A stretch of 64,000 nucleotides of DNA from Niameybacter massiliensis (GCF_001282685.1 NZ_LN875035.1:3042411-3106410); one strand, 5' to 3'. Shown: positions 11,101-19,253, counted from the first letter of the stretch. Numbers and translations are program-made. Notes: a model not told the origin generated them from the sequence alone.

Positions 11101-12092
11101 CGTGTATTGGCAACAGCTCCAAGTGCTCCTTGGTCATGATGCATACATACCCCTTTGAGCTTCATCCATTCTCCATTCAAGAAGAAACCTTCATTGGCAT
11201 CAAATTTCACCCATCTATACCCACATCTTGACTCTACAGTATCTACAACTTGTTCGTCTACAATCACTTCTACACGCATTTTATAAAGATTAGGTGTATT
11301 AACAGACCAGAGTTTTGGATTTATAACAGCCATATCCTGTTCAAAATAGCACACTTCTCCTGGTTGAATGTCTTTGCTTGCACACTCTTGTGATTTTGAA
11401 ACTTCTTCGTTTGCATAGTCTAAAAGTGTAGCACGTACTTTTACGTTTTGCACTTGAGTTGATGCATTTTTAACTTCTGTTTGAATATGTGTTGTTACTG
11501 ATCCTGATTGGTACTCCTCTTCAATATGTGGTGTTGTAATAAATGTACCATATTCAACAATATGTACTGGTTCTGTAATAATAAGTTCTACTTGACGGTA
11601 AATCCCACTTCCTGAATACCATCTACTACTTGGTTGTTCATTTACGACCTTTACAGCAATAATATTTTCAGTCATTCCATCTGCTGAAACATATTCTGTT
11701 ATATCATATGTAAAAGGCATATAACCATTTGGATATTTTCCTACTTGCTTTCCATTCACATAAACAGTGCTATCCATATAAACACCACCGAAGCGAATAA
11801 ACACTCTTTTATTCTCTAATTCTTCTGGTAATACTAAAGCTTTTCTATACCAGCCAATACCACCATCTAGATACCCTGCTTCTGAACCTACTAAAGAATG
11901 TTCTATATTAAAGTCAAATTCAATACTCCAATCATGAGGTAGATCTAACTTTCTCCATGTCTCATCATTATAGTTTACTTGATAAGCATCGCTTATATCT
12001 TCTCTTGGATGGTTACAGTCACCAGCCCAGCAAAACTTCCAGTCTTTATTTATTTTGATTACACGGTCTATTGTTGTATTCTTCGTTGTCAT
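8178..12092 (-). CDS. GH2 beta-galactosidase-like glycosidase with C-terminal Ig-like and discoidin-like modules
   Basis: 1304 residues. An N-terminal GH2 sugar-binding domain (about 15-180), an Ig-like domain (about 185-295) and a TIM barrel (about 300-600) follow in order. Acid/base E433 is in SVGNEVSEA and the nucleophile is E514 in YGSETSSA. Further domains are DUF4982-like (about 640-720), an invasin-like Ig domain (about 745-855), bacterial Ig group-4-like segments, and a carbohydrate-binding discoidin-like domain (about 1080-1235). It probably removes beta-galactosyl or related units from glycans. No signal peptide is visible at MTTKNTTIDR, which is odd for such a modular enzyme. Exact substrate is not readable. 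GGAG upstream supports the start. Confidence 0.9.
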   Translation of the reverse strand: MTTKNTTIDRVIKINKDWKFCWAGDCNHPREDISDAYQVNYNDETWRKLDLPHDWSIEFDFNIEHSLVGSEAGYLDGGIGWYRKALVLPEELENKRVFIRFGGVYMDSTVYVNGKQVGKYPNGYMPFTYDITEYVSADGMTENIIAVKVVNEQPSSRWYSGSGIYRQVELIITEPVHIVEYGTFITTPHIEEEYQSGSVTTHIQTEVKNASTQVQNVKVRATLLDYANEEVSKSQECASKDIQPGEVCYFEQDMAVINPKLWSVNTPNLYKMRVEVIVDEQVVDTVESRCGYRWVKFDANEGFFLNGEWMKLKGVCMHHDQGALGAVANTRAIERQMEIMQEMGANAIRVTHNPAADELLRICDEKGLMVIDEAFDTWYWGKKQYDLGRFFSQGSSSHPEGGNTVTWAEFDLKRMVKRGRNFPCIIKWSVGNEVSEASGDERSLETIKNMKKWVAEVDPTRGITQGADKFRFGTGEGGHEDIAEVQDTVGFNYAEGNYDTIHAKHPDWAIYGSETSSATKSRGVYSHPDTIGSHDSGEHADYQQSSYDNDHVAWGATASRAWIQDRDRKFVAGQFIWTGFDYIGEPTPWHNTGGPGHSLSPKSSYFGIVDTAGFPKDDYYLYQSVWKNLEVSPMVHILPHWNFEDETLRNNVTGADGKIPLRVYSNAPHIELVINGVSQGTQSFAQMETDYGFKYQQLSETSDKLYLEWRLDYTYVPGTTIQALAKNNQGEVVAEQTIVTADKAYGIQLHTDRTNIKANGEDLCYITVDVVDAKGNFVPTADNEVIFEISGEGRIVGVDNGNPISHERYQEQVDGTWKRKAFNGKALVIVQSTTQTGNFTLKALSEGLVTDEVSVMTMACEMPKGLGYDLQEQEIKQEGIEKQVTAFAPVRVTAQVGEVPTLPKIIRAKFNVGAPDSVQVEWAPIEKEQCMYYNQFEVLGTVEGQNLKACAVVTIRGIIGVQAVSVATVAYIPATLPEKVNVYYSDGAKEEKQVKWDQSGVDYTKVGEAKVVGIIEGSSQTVEASIRITDDKSSVKTSMNYAKQWTGSEFPAALASFTNDAEGSRDNIATVNDTVIAFDVESHNRWSNWQVEGRDEDWVGILFAEGGNITKRYIDTIKVGFFEDHGVSSPESFTIEYYVPNEEPGIPSKFGHVVEGDLADSNNWRAVEHVAPNTEHVGAGEMNSFSFDIVSTYAIRLNMKKKADMKGIAITELEVYGKEAIAYDSYEVAKIELDDHNIIDTFDESLNCTYKIQDGNMPKVHVEATKHANVTIVPALDKDGITTIEIIPENGDVTKTRTYQVHYQ

Positions 12093-12204
12093 TTAATAAT
12101 CTCCATTCCCTAAAATATTTACTTAATACCTTTCTTAAATTTTACTACTTTTTTACTATTTTTTAAACTAGTATTCTAAAACTTATTAAAATATTTTTTA
12201 GTAA

Positions 12205-12242
12205 ATTAAAAAGTGGTCTCTAACTCATCGTTAAGACCACTT
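12205..12242 (-). terminator. Terminator of pepP
   Basis: Arms AAGTGGTCT (12211-12219) and AGACCACTT (12234-12242), with an inner TAAC/GTTA extension and T-rich sequence beyond on the minus strand. Confidence 0.8.
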
Positions 12243-12262
12243 CTAATATTTTGTATTTTTGT

Positions 12263-14056
12263 CTAAATAGCTCTTGTATAAATTTTAAGCCATTCTTTTT
12301 CTGGCTCTGATAAGAAAGGTGAAACCTTATCATATACCTCTTTGTGATAAGCATTTAAGGCTTCTTTTTCATGTTTATTCATCAAGTTTGGATCAATCGC
12401 GTCTAAATCAATCGGCGCAAAAGTCACTACTTCAAACTCTAAAAATTGCCCATACTCGTTTTGTTCAGCTTTTCTTACCACTAACTCATTTTCAATACGA
12501 ATACCATGTGATCCTTCTATATAGATACCTGGTTCATTGGTTGTCACCATACCCACTTCTAACTCGCAGCTATCATTACGTTCTGGTACTATTTTCCACC
12601 TAAATCCATTTGGTGCTTCATGTACATTGAGTAAGAAGCCTACACCATGGCCTGTACCACATTTATAATCTAGCCCTAAATCCCATATAGGTCCTCTAGC
12701 TAATAGATCTAGATTATATCCTCTTACACCTTGTAAAAATTTTGCACGGGATAAGTTCAACATCCCCCTCACAACTGCTGTAAAATGCTCTTGTAACTCT
12801 TCACTTATAGCTCCTAATGCCATTGTTCTTGTAATGTCTGTTGTACCTTCATAGTATTGACCACCTGAATCTACGAGGAATAATCCTTCTTCCATTAGAG
12901 GATAAGCACTTTCTTTGGTTGCACTATAATGCATCATCGCTCCGTGCTCTTTGTAAGCCGCTATTGTTCCAAAGCTCGGTTCAATAAAGCCTTCTTGTTC
13001 TCTTCTAAATGCTTCTAACTTTTCACTTGCACTAAGTTCTGTTATTTCTACCTTACCTACATTGGTTTTAAGCCAATACATAAACTTTGAAAAAGCTACT
13101 CCATCTTTGATATGGCTTTTACGAATACTTTGTAATTCCACTTCATTCTTCTTCGCTTTTGCAAACATGGTTGGATTAGGTGCATCTATTTTTTGAGTTT
13201 CATTTGGGATATTGTAATAAATTGCATAGTTTACTTTATTACTATCTAAAAGAATATGTTCATCTGTAGCCAATTCTTTAACATATTCATAAATTGCTTC
13301 ATACCCATGTAGCTTAATATCCGTAGCCTTAAAAATTGCTTCTATATCTGCATTAAGTTTTTCCTGATTTAAGAATAGATGAACCTCTTCAAGTGTAATT
13401 ACTGCATATGCAAGTACAACAGGATTAAACTTTATATCTCCCCCTCTTAAGTTGAAAAGCCATGCAATATCATCTAGTGTTGTAATAATGTGAGTCGTTA
13501 CATTTTTTTCTTTCATTACTTCTCTTAGTTCACTAAGCTTCTCTTCAACACTTTTACCACAGTATTTAGTATCTAATATGAATGCTGGTGCATTTGATAA
13601 AGTAGGTCGCATCTCCCATACTTCATCTACTAAGTCATAGCTATAAACCACCTTAATATGCTTAGCTGCTAATTTTTCATTAAGCTTCATACCTTGTTGT
13701 GCGCTCACTACACGTCCATCAAATCCTAATGTTCCCTCTACTGGCATAACATCAACAATATATTCTTCTACTGTAGGTACACCTGGTTCTCCTGATTTAA
13801 AAAGTTTAATTCCTGTATCTTCTAACTGTTTTGCAGCTTGAATAAAGTATCTTCCATCTGTCCATAATCCTGCTTCATCCATTGTTACAACTACTGTTCC
13901 TGCAGAACCTGTAAAGCCTGATATAAATTCTCTTACTTTAAAGTAATCTCCAACATACTCACTTTCGTGAAAGTCTGAAGATGGAATCATATAAACATCA
14001 ATTTGATGCTTTTTCATATTTTCTCTAAGTGCTTGTATTCTTTCTCTAACAGTCAT
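12263..14056 (-). CDS. pepP: Xaa-Pro aminopeptidase (M24B, long three-domain form)
   Basis: Releases N-terminal residues before proline in the cytoplasm. 597 residues with two creatinase-like N-terminal domains and a C-terminal pita-bread domain. Metal ligands are visible: Asp in LVDSGGQYY, Asp in TTDITRTM, His in TGHGVGF, Glu in TNEPGIYIEG and Glu in RIENELVV. An ATG 33 bp further upstream is open but has no ribosome binding site. The start chosen (MTVRERIQALR) has AAGGAG upstream, somewhat far at 13 nt, and matches where family members begin. It stands alone between two terminators. Confidence 0.95.
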   Translation of the reverse strand: MTVRERIQALRENMKKHQIDVYMIPSSDFHESEYVGDYFKVREFISGFTGSAGTVVVTMDEAGLWTDGRYFIQAAKQLEDTGIKLFKSGEPGVPTVEEYIVDVMPVEGTLGFDGRVVSAQQGMKLNEKLAAKHIKVVYSYDLVDEVWEMRPTLSNAPAFILDTKYCGKSVEEKLSELREVMKEKNVTTHIITTLDDIAWLFNLRGGDIKFNPVVLAYAVITLEEVHLFLNQEKLNADIEAIFKATDIKLHGYEAIYEYVKELATDEHILLDSNKVNYAIYYNIPNETQKIDAPNPTMFAKAKKNEVELQSIRKSHIKDGVAFSKFMYWLKTNVGKVEITELSASEKLEAFRREQEGFIEPSFGTIAAYKEHGAMMHYSATKESAYPLMEEGLFLVDSGGQYYEGTTDITRTMALGAISEELQEHFTAVVRGMLNLSRAKFLQGVRGYNLDLLARGPIWDLGLDYKCGTGHGVGFLLNVHEAPNGFRWKIVPERNDSCELEVGMVTTNEPGIYIEGSHGIRIENELVVRKAEQNEYGQFLEFEVVTFAPIDLDAIDPNLMNKHEKEALNAYHKEVYDKVSPFLSEPEKEWLKIYTRAI

Positions 14057-14260
14057 CTCTACTTTTCCACTCCTTGTTATTTTACTCATGCTTATTTGAG
14101 TACTAAAAATATTATTTTTATGGTTCTACCTTAATATAGCCCATCTTTATTTCATATATATTTTTCTAAACGTATTATACAGCATACAAAAATATCATTC
14201 TATAAACTCTACTAAATAATTTTCTTAGATTTTGAAAATTAAGCTTATCTAAAATCTCCA

Positions 14261-14292
14261 AAAGGCATATATCTTCTTAGATATATGCCTTT
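14261..14292 (-). terminator. Terminator of the CydDC-like ABC operon
   Basis: 14-bp perfect arms AAAGGCATATATCT (14261-14274) and its complement (14279-14292). The T-run is short, so read-through is possible. Confidence 0.7.
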
Positions 14293-14317
14293 TACTACTT
14301 TATAAATAAATATTATT

Positions 14318-15991
14318 TTAAACGGTTTGAATTAACTTTTTATTTTCTAACTTATAAACCTTATCACAAATGGCTGTTGTAGATTTTCTATGAGAAATTA
14401 AGACAATTGTCTGTTCTTTACTATTTTCTTTGATTGCTTTTAAAATTTCTGCTTCATTAAGTGTATCTAGATTACTTGTTGGCTCATCTAGAATAAGAAC
14501 ATCACTTTGTCTTAAAAAGGCTCTAGCAAGTCCTATACGTTGCTTCTCTCCAGAAGAAACCGAACTTCCGAGTTCCCCTACCCTACTCTCATACTGATGA
14601 GGTAAACTCATAATAAAATCATGTATAGAAGCTTTCTTCGCAGCTACAATCACTTCCTTTTTTGAAGCTTTTGGATTACCTAAACGAATATTATCTAATA
14701 TACTTTCGTTAAATAAGAAGGTCTCTTGACTTACTAAAGTCTGTGAATCTCTTAAAGAACTTGTCGCAACCTCTTTAATATTTTTCCCATCAATAGTAAG
14801 TGTACCACCTCTTACATCCCAAAATCTCATTAGTAGTTTAACAAAAGTACTTTTTCCGATACCACTCTCACCAATAAGTGCAAGTTTATCACCTTTGTTA
14901 ATAGTAATAGATGCTTCTTCTAGAATCGTTTCTGTACGATTGTTATAACCAAAATCAACCTCTTTATAATCAATACTTTCATTTGCTAAAGAAGTCGTAC
15001 CTGCAACTTCTTCTACTTGTGGCACCTCATCTAATAAATCAAATAGTCTTTGAGCACAAGCAAAAGTCTGTAAGAGATTATTAGATAAATTGCTTAATGC
15101 AACAACTGGTCCAAAGGAAGACGCAATAATAACAATGGCTAAAAGATACTCACTAAAGTTGATTGTACCTGATTGAAGAACGAATGCCCCCATAACAACA
15201 CAACTTAATACAGCTAACATAATCATTAAGTCTGCCAGCGCTCTAACTAAACCTTCATGAGCTTTAAGCCTTTCTTGGCTCTTATTAAGTTGTTTAGAAC
15301 TATCATGAACTGCTTGTAATCTACTAGAACCATTCTTATAAATAAGAATTTCTTTTAATCCACGTAATGAATCAAGTATAAACTGATTGGTTACAGCAAA
15401 TGTTTTGCGATAAGTTACACCTGCCTCTTTTGCAAATGCAGAAGAAAAATAAGGAATTGCTAACCCTACTATAAGGAAGAATCCACCACCCAATAACCCA
15501 AAGTATGGATGAATACTGTATAAAAGAACTGTAATAATGGTATTTGTAATAATAGCAATACTAATAGGTGCAATGGTATGAGCATAAAAAACTTCTAGTA
15601 ATTCAATATCAGAAGTTACCATTGCAATAAGATCACCTTTATCTTTACCTTCTAATTTAGCTGGTGCTAATTTACGAAGACACATAAAAATCTTATCTCT
15701 TAAAATAGCTAAAATCTTAAAAGCTATGTAATGTCCTGATAACTGTTCACCATAGCGTAGGAGTCCTCTAATTACTGCACAAATTCCCATTACCCATAAG
15801 CAACCTGTAAAACTTATAAATGTTATTTCACCTATTAAAGTACCAATAGCAACTGCACTAAAACTTGTAATGGTAATAGCTGCTAAAAAGCCTAATACAC
15901 CTAGTGTAATAGTAATCATCATAACAGGTGCTAAAGGTTTAAGCTCCACAAGAAGCCTTTTCATAATTGAAAAACCTGATTGACGTTTCAT
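14318..15991 (-). CDS. ABC exporter-type half-transporter, CydC-like (second of a pair)
   Basis: 557 residues. Six membrane helices (about 20-310) precede an ATPase with Walker A GESGIGKST, signature SSGEKQ and Walker B LILDEPTSNLD. The sequence is CydC-like, a family that exports thiols for cytochrome bd assembly. No cytochrome bd gene is nearby, and the operon promoter carries Fur-like sites. The same exporter fold is used by siderophore importers of the YbtPQ/IrtAB kind, so an iron-linked role is an alternative. Its ATG directly follows the stop of the upstream gene, which contains its ribosome binding site (GGGAGG), so the two halves are made together. Confidence 0.85.
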   Translation of the reverse strand: MKRQSGFSIMKRLLVELKPLAPVMMITITLGVLGFLAAITITSFSAVAIGTLIGEITFISFTGCLWVMGICAVIRGLLRYGEQLSGHYIAFKILAILRDKIFMCLRKLAPAKLEGKDKGDLIAMVTSDIELLEVFYAHTIAPISIAIITNTIITVLLYSIHPYFGLLGGGFFLIVGLAIPYFSSAFAKEAGVTYRKTFAVTNQFILDSLRGLKEILIYKNGSSRLQAVHDSSKQLNKSQERLKAHEGLVRALADLMIMLAVLSCVVMGAFVLQSGTINFSEYLLAIVIIASSFGPVVALSNLSNNLLQTFACAQRLFDLLDEVPQVEEVAGTTSLANESIDYKEVDFGYNNRTETILEEASITINKGDKLALIGESGIGKSTFVKLLMRFWDVRGGTLTIDGKNIKEVATSSLRDSQTLVSQETFLFNESILDNIRLGNPKASKKEVIVAAKKASIHDFIMSLPHQYESRVGELGSSVSSGEKQRIGLARAFLRQSDVLILDEPTSNLDTLNEAEILKAIKENSKEQTIVLISHRKSTTAICDKVYKLENKKLIQTV

Positions 15992-17719
15992 CTACTCTAC
16001 CTCCCTTACCTGTTCTAATTCATTTTGCTTATTCACCATTCTAAAATATTCGCTTTGGTTAGCATATAAACTTTCATGGGTACCACTCTCTACAACTTCA
16101 CCTTGTTTCATAACATAAATGCAATCTGCATGCTTTACATTCACTAGACGATGAGAAATAACCAGTACCGCTTTTGTTTTTGCTAACTCATGAATAGCTT
16201 TCCATATTGCTTCTTCACTTTCAATATCAATATTTGAAGTTGCCTCATCAAAGATCATGACTTCTCTATTTGCCAAAATAGCACGCGCTAAGGCAAGTCT
16301 TTGTTTTTGACCACCTGATAGAAGATTTCCACCCTCTCCAACAGGTGTATCTAACCCTTCTTTTAATGAGCTCACAAACTCACTTAACTGAGCAAGTTCA
16401 AGGGCTACTTTTATCTCTTCATCTGTCACATTCAACTTTGCCATAAGTAAATTTTCTCTAATAGTTGTTCCCATGATATAACTATTTGTCGAAACTAACG
16501 TCATATGATTGTAGAGTTGGCTACTACTTATATCATTAAAGTTCACTTCTCCCCATTTTATATTACCTTTATGTACTTTATAAGTTTTCATTAAAAGGGA
16601 TGCAACGGTACTTTTTCCACTTCCACTTTCACCTACTATAGCTGTAAGATTCGTTGGCTTAATAGCAAGAGAAACTTGTTTCAAAATAGGTCTTGTTTCA
16701 TCATAACTAAATTCTACATTTTCTAATGCAATTGACTCTTCAACCTTAATTGTAGATTTCTCTACCTCTTCTGGCTCTTTGGCATCTAATACTTTAAAAA
16801 TACGATCTGATGCTGCCATTCCATTCATGGCAATATGGAAATATGAACCTAGTAAGCGCATTGGAATAAAGAATTCTGCCGAAAGTAATGTAATAATCAA
16901 AAGATGACCTACGAGAATTTCACCTCTACTATATTGAATAAGTGCTGTAATTGTCCCTGCTGCTGCACCACCAAAAGCAACTAAATCCATAATATTGATT
17001 GAGTTAAGCTGCATACTCAGTACTTTCATTGTCATGATTCTAAAGTCTTCAGCTTCTTGATTCATCTTTTGATGACGTTCTTCATCTTGATTAAATACTT
17101 TTAAAGTTGTTAATCCTTGAAGATTTTCTAAGAAAGTTCCACCTAAGTTTGAGTAGCTTTTCCAATAATTTTTTAAGATACGCTTTGCAATTTTCATAAT
17201 CGCAATAATAGAAATAGGAATAAGAGGTACAGATATAAGTAAAATAAGCGCTGCTTTAAAAGAATATGGCAAAATGACTACAAAAAGTGTTAATGGTGCT
17301 AATAGCGCATAGAAAAATTGAGGAAGATAACGTCCAAAGTAAACCTCTAACTGTTCTACCCCTTCTACCATTATTTGAACAAAAGATGATGTGCCATCTA
17401 CTTGTTGATAGTTTGTTCCCAGTCTTAAAAGCTTCTTATATATTTGGTCTCTTAATCTGACCTTTGCATTTTCAGAAGCTAATGCGGAAAATTTCCCATA
17501 ATATAAGTTACTAATAAATCGTCCTCCTAAAAATAGGATTAATGATAACATAGATAATAAACTTACTTCTTCATGAACTATAAGTTTATTAATAAATTGT
17601 CCAATCCATAAAATAATAGAGATATTACATAGAAGAGCAATCCAGTTTGCAACTACAGTCAGTATCATATACTTCTTTGACTCTTCACAAAGGCCAATAA
17701 GCCTCTTATTGATCATCAT
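15992..17719 (-). CDS. ABC exporter-type half-transporter, CydD-like (first of a pair)
   Basis: 575 residues from the chosen start (MMINKRLIGL). AAGGAG sits 9 nt upstream of that ATG; an earlier in-frame ATG at 17758 lacks a site and touches an operator. It has six membrane helices and an ATPase with Walker A GESGSGKST, signature LSGGQKQ and Walker B MIFDEATSNID. It should form a heterodimer with the following CydC-like half. The substrate is unknown. The promoter architecture points to iron-controlled expression, hence possibly siderophore or iron-chelate handling rather than glutathione/cysteine export. Confidence 0.85.
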   Translation of the reverse strand: MMINKRLIGLCEESKKYMILTVVANWIALLCNISIILWIGQFINKLIVHEEVSLLSMLSLILFLGGRFISNLYYGKFSALASENAKVRLRDQIYKKLLRLGTNYQQVDGTSSFVQIMVEGVEQLEVYFGRYLPQFFYALLAPLTLFVVILPYSFKAALILLISVPLIPISIIAIMKIAKRILKNYWKSYSNLGGTFLENLQGLTTLKVFNQDEERHQKMNQEAEDFRIMTMKVLSMQLNSINIMDLVAFGGAAAGTITALIQYSRGEILVGHLLIITLLSAEFFIPMRLLGSYFHIAMNGMAASDRIFKVLDAKEPEEVEKSTIKVEESIALENVEFSYDETRPILKQVSLAIKPTNLTAIVGESGSGKSTVASLLMKTYKVHKGNIKWGEVNFNDISSSQLYNHMTLVSTNSYIMGTTIRENLLMAKLNVTDEEIKVALELAQLSEFVSSLKEGLDTPVGEGGNLLSGGQKQRLALARAILANREVMIFDEATSNIDIESEEAIWKAIHELAKTKAVLVISHRLVNVKHADCIYVMKQGEVVESGTHESLYANQSEYFRMVNKQNELEQVREVE

Positions 17720-17759
17720 AACTACCTTCTCCTTCTTATAATCGAAATCGCATTTCAAA

Positions 17760-17812
17760 TGATATTTATTATCAACTTAATTTAGATTACAACAATTGAT
17801 AACCATTGTCAA
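17760..17812 (-). promoter_or_regulatory. Promoter of the ABC pair overlapped by two Fur-box-like dyads
   Basis: On the minus strand, TTGACA (17807-17812), a 17-bp spacer, and TAATCT (17784-17789). One dyad, TGATAACCATTGTCA (17797-17811), covers the -35 and spacer. A second, TGATATTTATTATCA (17760-17774), lies just after the start site. Both fit the 7-1-7 Fur consensus TGATAATNATTATCA with two and one differences respectively. Confidence 0.7.
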
Positions 17813-17928
17813 TAAAACCTTTCTATTTATCCTTATATATATTTCTTCTATTTTTTATGTTTGTCGCTTTTTTTCATTAATTTATTACAAAAGTCGATTC
17901 TTTTTTCCCTTGTGTCCTATTGTATTTT

Positions 17929-17970
17929 ATCTAACCTTCAAGTGTCTCTAACACTTATGTCAAGTTAGAT
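17929..17970. other. Nested inverted repeat in the non-coding region
   Basis: ATCTAAC (17929-17935) pairs with GTTAGAT (17964-17970), and inside it AAGTGT (17940-17945) pairs with ACACTT (17951-17956). There is no clear T-run. It may be a processed RNA end or a protein site. It belongs to the gene-free stretch 17720-18729. Confidence 0.35.
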
Positions 17971-18051
17971 TGTCACTATTTTTATCCTAAAGTATAGTTT
18001 CTTTATCAGCATTTATACTTAATAATGATTTGCCATTAAGTTTAGTTGAAC

Positions 18052-18080
18052 TTGACTCTATTTTTTATCTATGGTATTCT
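18052..18080 (+). promoter_or_regulatory. Plus-strand promoter reading into the 22-bp repeat array
   Basis: TTGACT (18052-18057), a 17-bp spacer, then TATTCT (18075-18080). No protein-coding frame follows. The next strong signal is the terminator ending near 18620. Confidence 0.5.
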
Positions 18081-18125
18081 TGCTTTCGGTAAAAACAGTT
18101 GTTTAATCTATATTGATTTTAAATT

Positions 18126-18412
18126 AGCTTTTTAATTACTAGAATTAACTTGCTTAGTCACTAGAACTCACTTGCTTAGTCACTAGAACTCACTTGCTTA
18201 GTCACTAGAACTTACTTGCTTAGCTACTAGAACTTACTTGCTTAGTCACTAGAACTTACTTGCTTAGCTACTAGAACTTACTTGCTTAGTCACTAGAACT
18301 TACTTGCTTAGCTACTAGAACTTACTTGCTTAGTTACTAGAACTTACTTGCTTAGTTACTAGAACTTACTTGCTTAATTACTAGAACTTAACTTGCTTAA
18401 TTACTAAAATTC
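18126..18412. repeat. 22-bp tandem repeat array, about 12 copies
   Basis: Copies start at 18148, 18170, 18192 and then every 22 bp to 18368, with a last one after a 1-base insertion and a decayed one before the first. The unit is ACTTGCTTAGTCACTAGAAC plus two bases. Only the centre varies (GTCAC, GCTAC, GTTAC, ATTAC), changing in order along the array. There are no spacers, so it is not CRISPR. Confidence 0.95.
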
Positions 18413-18578
18413 TTCACTATAAAATTTTATTTCTTATTACAACTTATGTAGTTACACATCATCTACTATTAAAATTGTCTTCCCCAGACCAATATAAATT
18501 ATGATAAAAGGTTCAATTTTATCATCTCCCCTATATCTCAAGTACAACATAAATAAACTACATAGGTTTTTATAATAG

Positions 18579-18620
18579 AATAAGAGTAGCCTAATTTTTA
18601 TTAGGCTACTCTTATTTTTA
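18579..18620 (+). terminator. Strong intrinsic terminator after the repeat array
   Basis: 16-bp perfect arms (18579-18594 and 18601-18616) with a 6-nt loop, followed by TTTTTA. No gene on either strand ends here, so it probably ends a non-coding transcript. Confidence 0.8.
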
Positions 18621-18694
18621 TCTGAAAATATTTCTATTTCTATGAACTCGGATATCATTCGAAAAGTTTTAGGTACTTAAAAATATTATATTTA

Positions 18695-18703
18695 TGCTAT
18701 AAT
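18695..18703 (+). promoter_or_regulatory. Extended -10 promoter for the leader/CD3324 transcript
   Basis: TGCTATAAT is an extended -10 element. The -35 position is weak. The expected start site is about 18710, giving a leader of about 210 nt before the CD3324-family gene. Confidence 0.5.
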
Positions 18704-18729
18704 ATTTACAGCGTATTGGAGGTGTTTTG

Positions 18730-18825
18730 ATGAAGGTCTATAGTACATTCAGCTCTAAAGCGACTTGCTCCTTGCAAAGACTACAACAAAGCCAGCTATG
18801 CTTTGTGTGGAGCCTAAGCCTTTAA
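18730..18825 (+). CDS. Short leader ORF (31 aa)
   Basis: ATG at 18730 preceded by GGAGG at 18718-18722 with ideal 7-nt spacing, and 31 codons to TAA at 18823. The peptide starts MKVYSTFSSKATC and resembles nothing I know. Most of the ORF lies inside a nested hairpin, the arrangement of a leader peptide whose translation alters RNA folding. Whether it is translated is inference. Confidence 0.4.
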   Translation: MKVYSTFSSKATCSLQRLQQSQLCFVWSLSL

Positions 18826-18833
18826 AGTAGCTG
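18750..18833 (+). ncRNA. Nested hairpin in the leader of the CD3324-family gene
   Basis: Coaxial stems CAGCT (18750-18754)/AGCTG (18829-18833), AAAG/CTTT, GCTCC (18767-18771)/GGAGC (18809-18813) and ACAAAGC (18786-18792)/GCTTTGT (18800-18806). A further CTTTAAT/ATTAAAG hairpin lies just before the downstream ribosome binding site. It looks like a cis-acting regulatory leader of unknown class. Confidence 0.4.
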
Positions 18834-18920
18834 AAGCACATTTACTTATTAGGTTCTGTAACACATAGCTTTTTGTATTCTTTGCTTTAATATTGCCATT
18901 AAAGTAAAAGGAGCATAACT

Positions 18921-19199
18921 ATGAAATATGTTAAAGCACAAGATGTGTTACCCGAAGAAATCTTAAAACTCATACAAGAGTATGCGGATGGACAGTATCT
19001 TTATATTCCTAAAAAGAATAATACCCACACTCCTTGGGGTGAAGAAAGTGGTATTAAAGCTGCCCTAAAGATTAGAAATAATGAAATCTATTATAAATAT
19101 ATACATGGCGCTACAATCAACGAGCTCACACAAGAATACTATTTGTCTGCACAAAGTATTCGTAGAATAATTAATACAACCAAACTTCTTTGCTCATAA
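18921..19199 (+). CDS. CD3324-family small protein with Mor-like HTH
   Basis: 92 residues of a family common in Clostridia. The conserved pattern is visible: MKYVKAQDVLPEEILKLIQ, then YLYIPKK, WGEESG, RNNEIYYKY, and a C-terminal HTH-like LTQEYYLSAQSIRRII. It probably binds DNA, but no target or role is established. AAAGGAG upstream sets the start. The structured leader before it suggests post-initiation control, and a terminator after it separates it from the FusB-like gene. Confidence 0.85.
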   Translation: MKYVKAQDVLPEEILKLIQEYADGQYLYIPKKNNTHTPWGEESGIKAALKIRNNEIYYKYIHGATINELTQEYYLSAQSIRRIINTTKLLCS

Positions 19200-19253
19200 T
19201 CTTAGCAGAATTATTTATGAGCTTGAAACTCATACATGTTTTAGATTAAGATG

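Larger units (their letters stand above)
18087..18620 (+). ncRNA. Predicted repeat-containing non-coding RNA
   Basis: Inferred only from a promoter (18052-18080), the tandem repeat array and an intrinsic terminator (18579-18620) in the same orientation, with no convincing ORF. The product would be about 530 nt. Transcription is not shown by the sequence. Confidence 0.3.

Noticed and set aside
14318-17719. Firm cydD/cydC gene names
   Set aside because: Sequence is CydDC-like, but no cytochrome bd is present and the promoter suggests Fur control.
18126-18412. CRISPR array
   Set aside because: Units are contiguous 22-mers with no spacers and no cas genes nearby.
18452-18658. 68-codon minus-strand frame
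   Set aside because: No ribosome site, lies across a strong terminator hairpin, low-complexity composition; considered chance.
18668-18684. Third copy of the redox dyad near the CD3324 promoter
   Set aside because: Only the left half (TTAGGTACTT) matches; the right arm breaks the symmetry.
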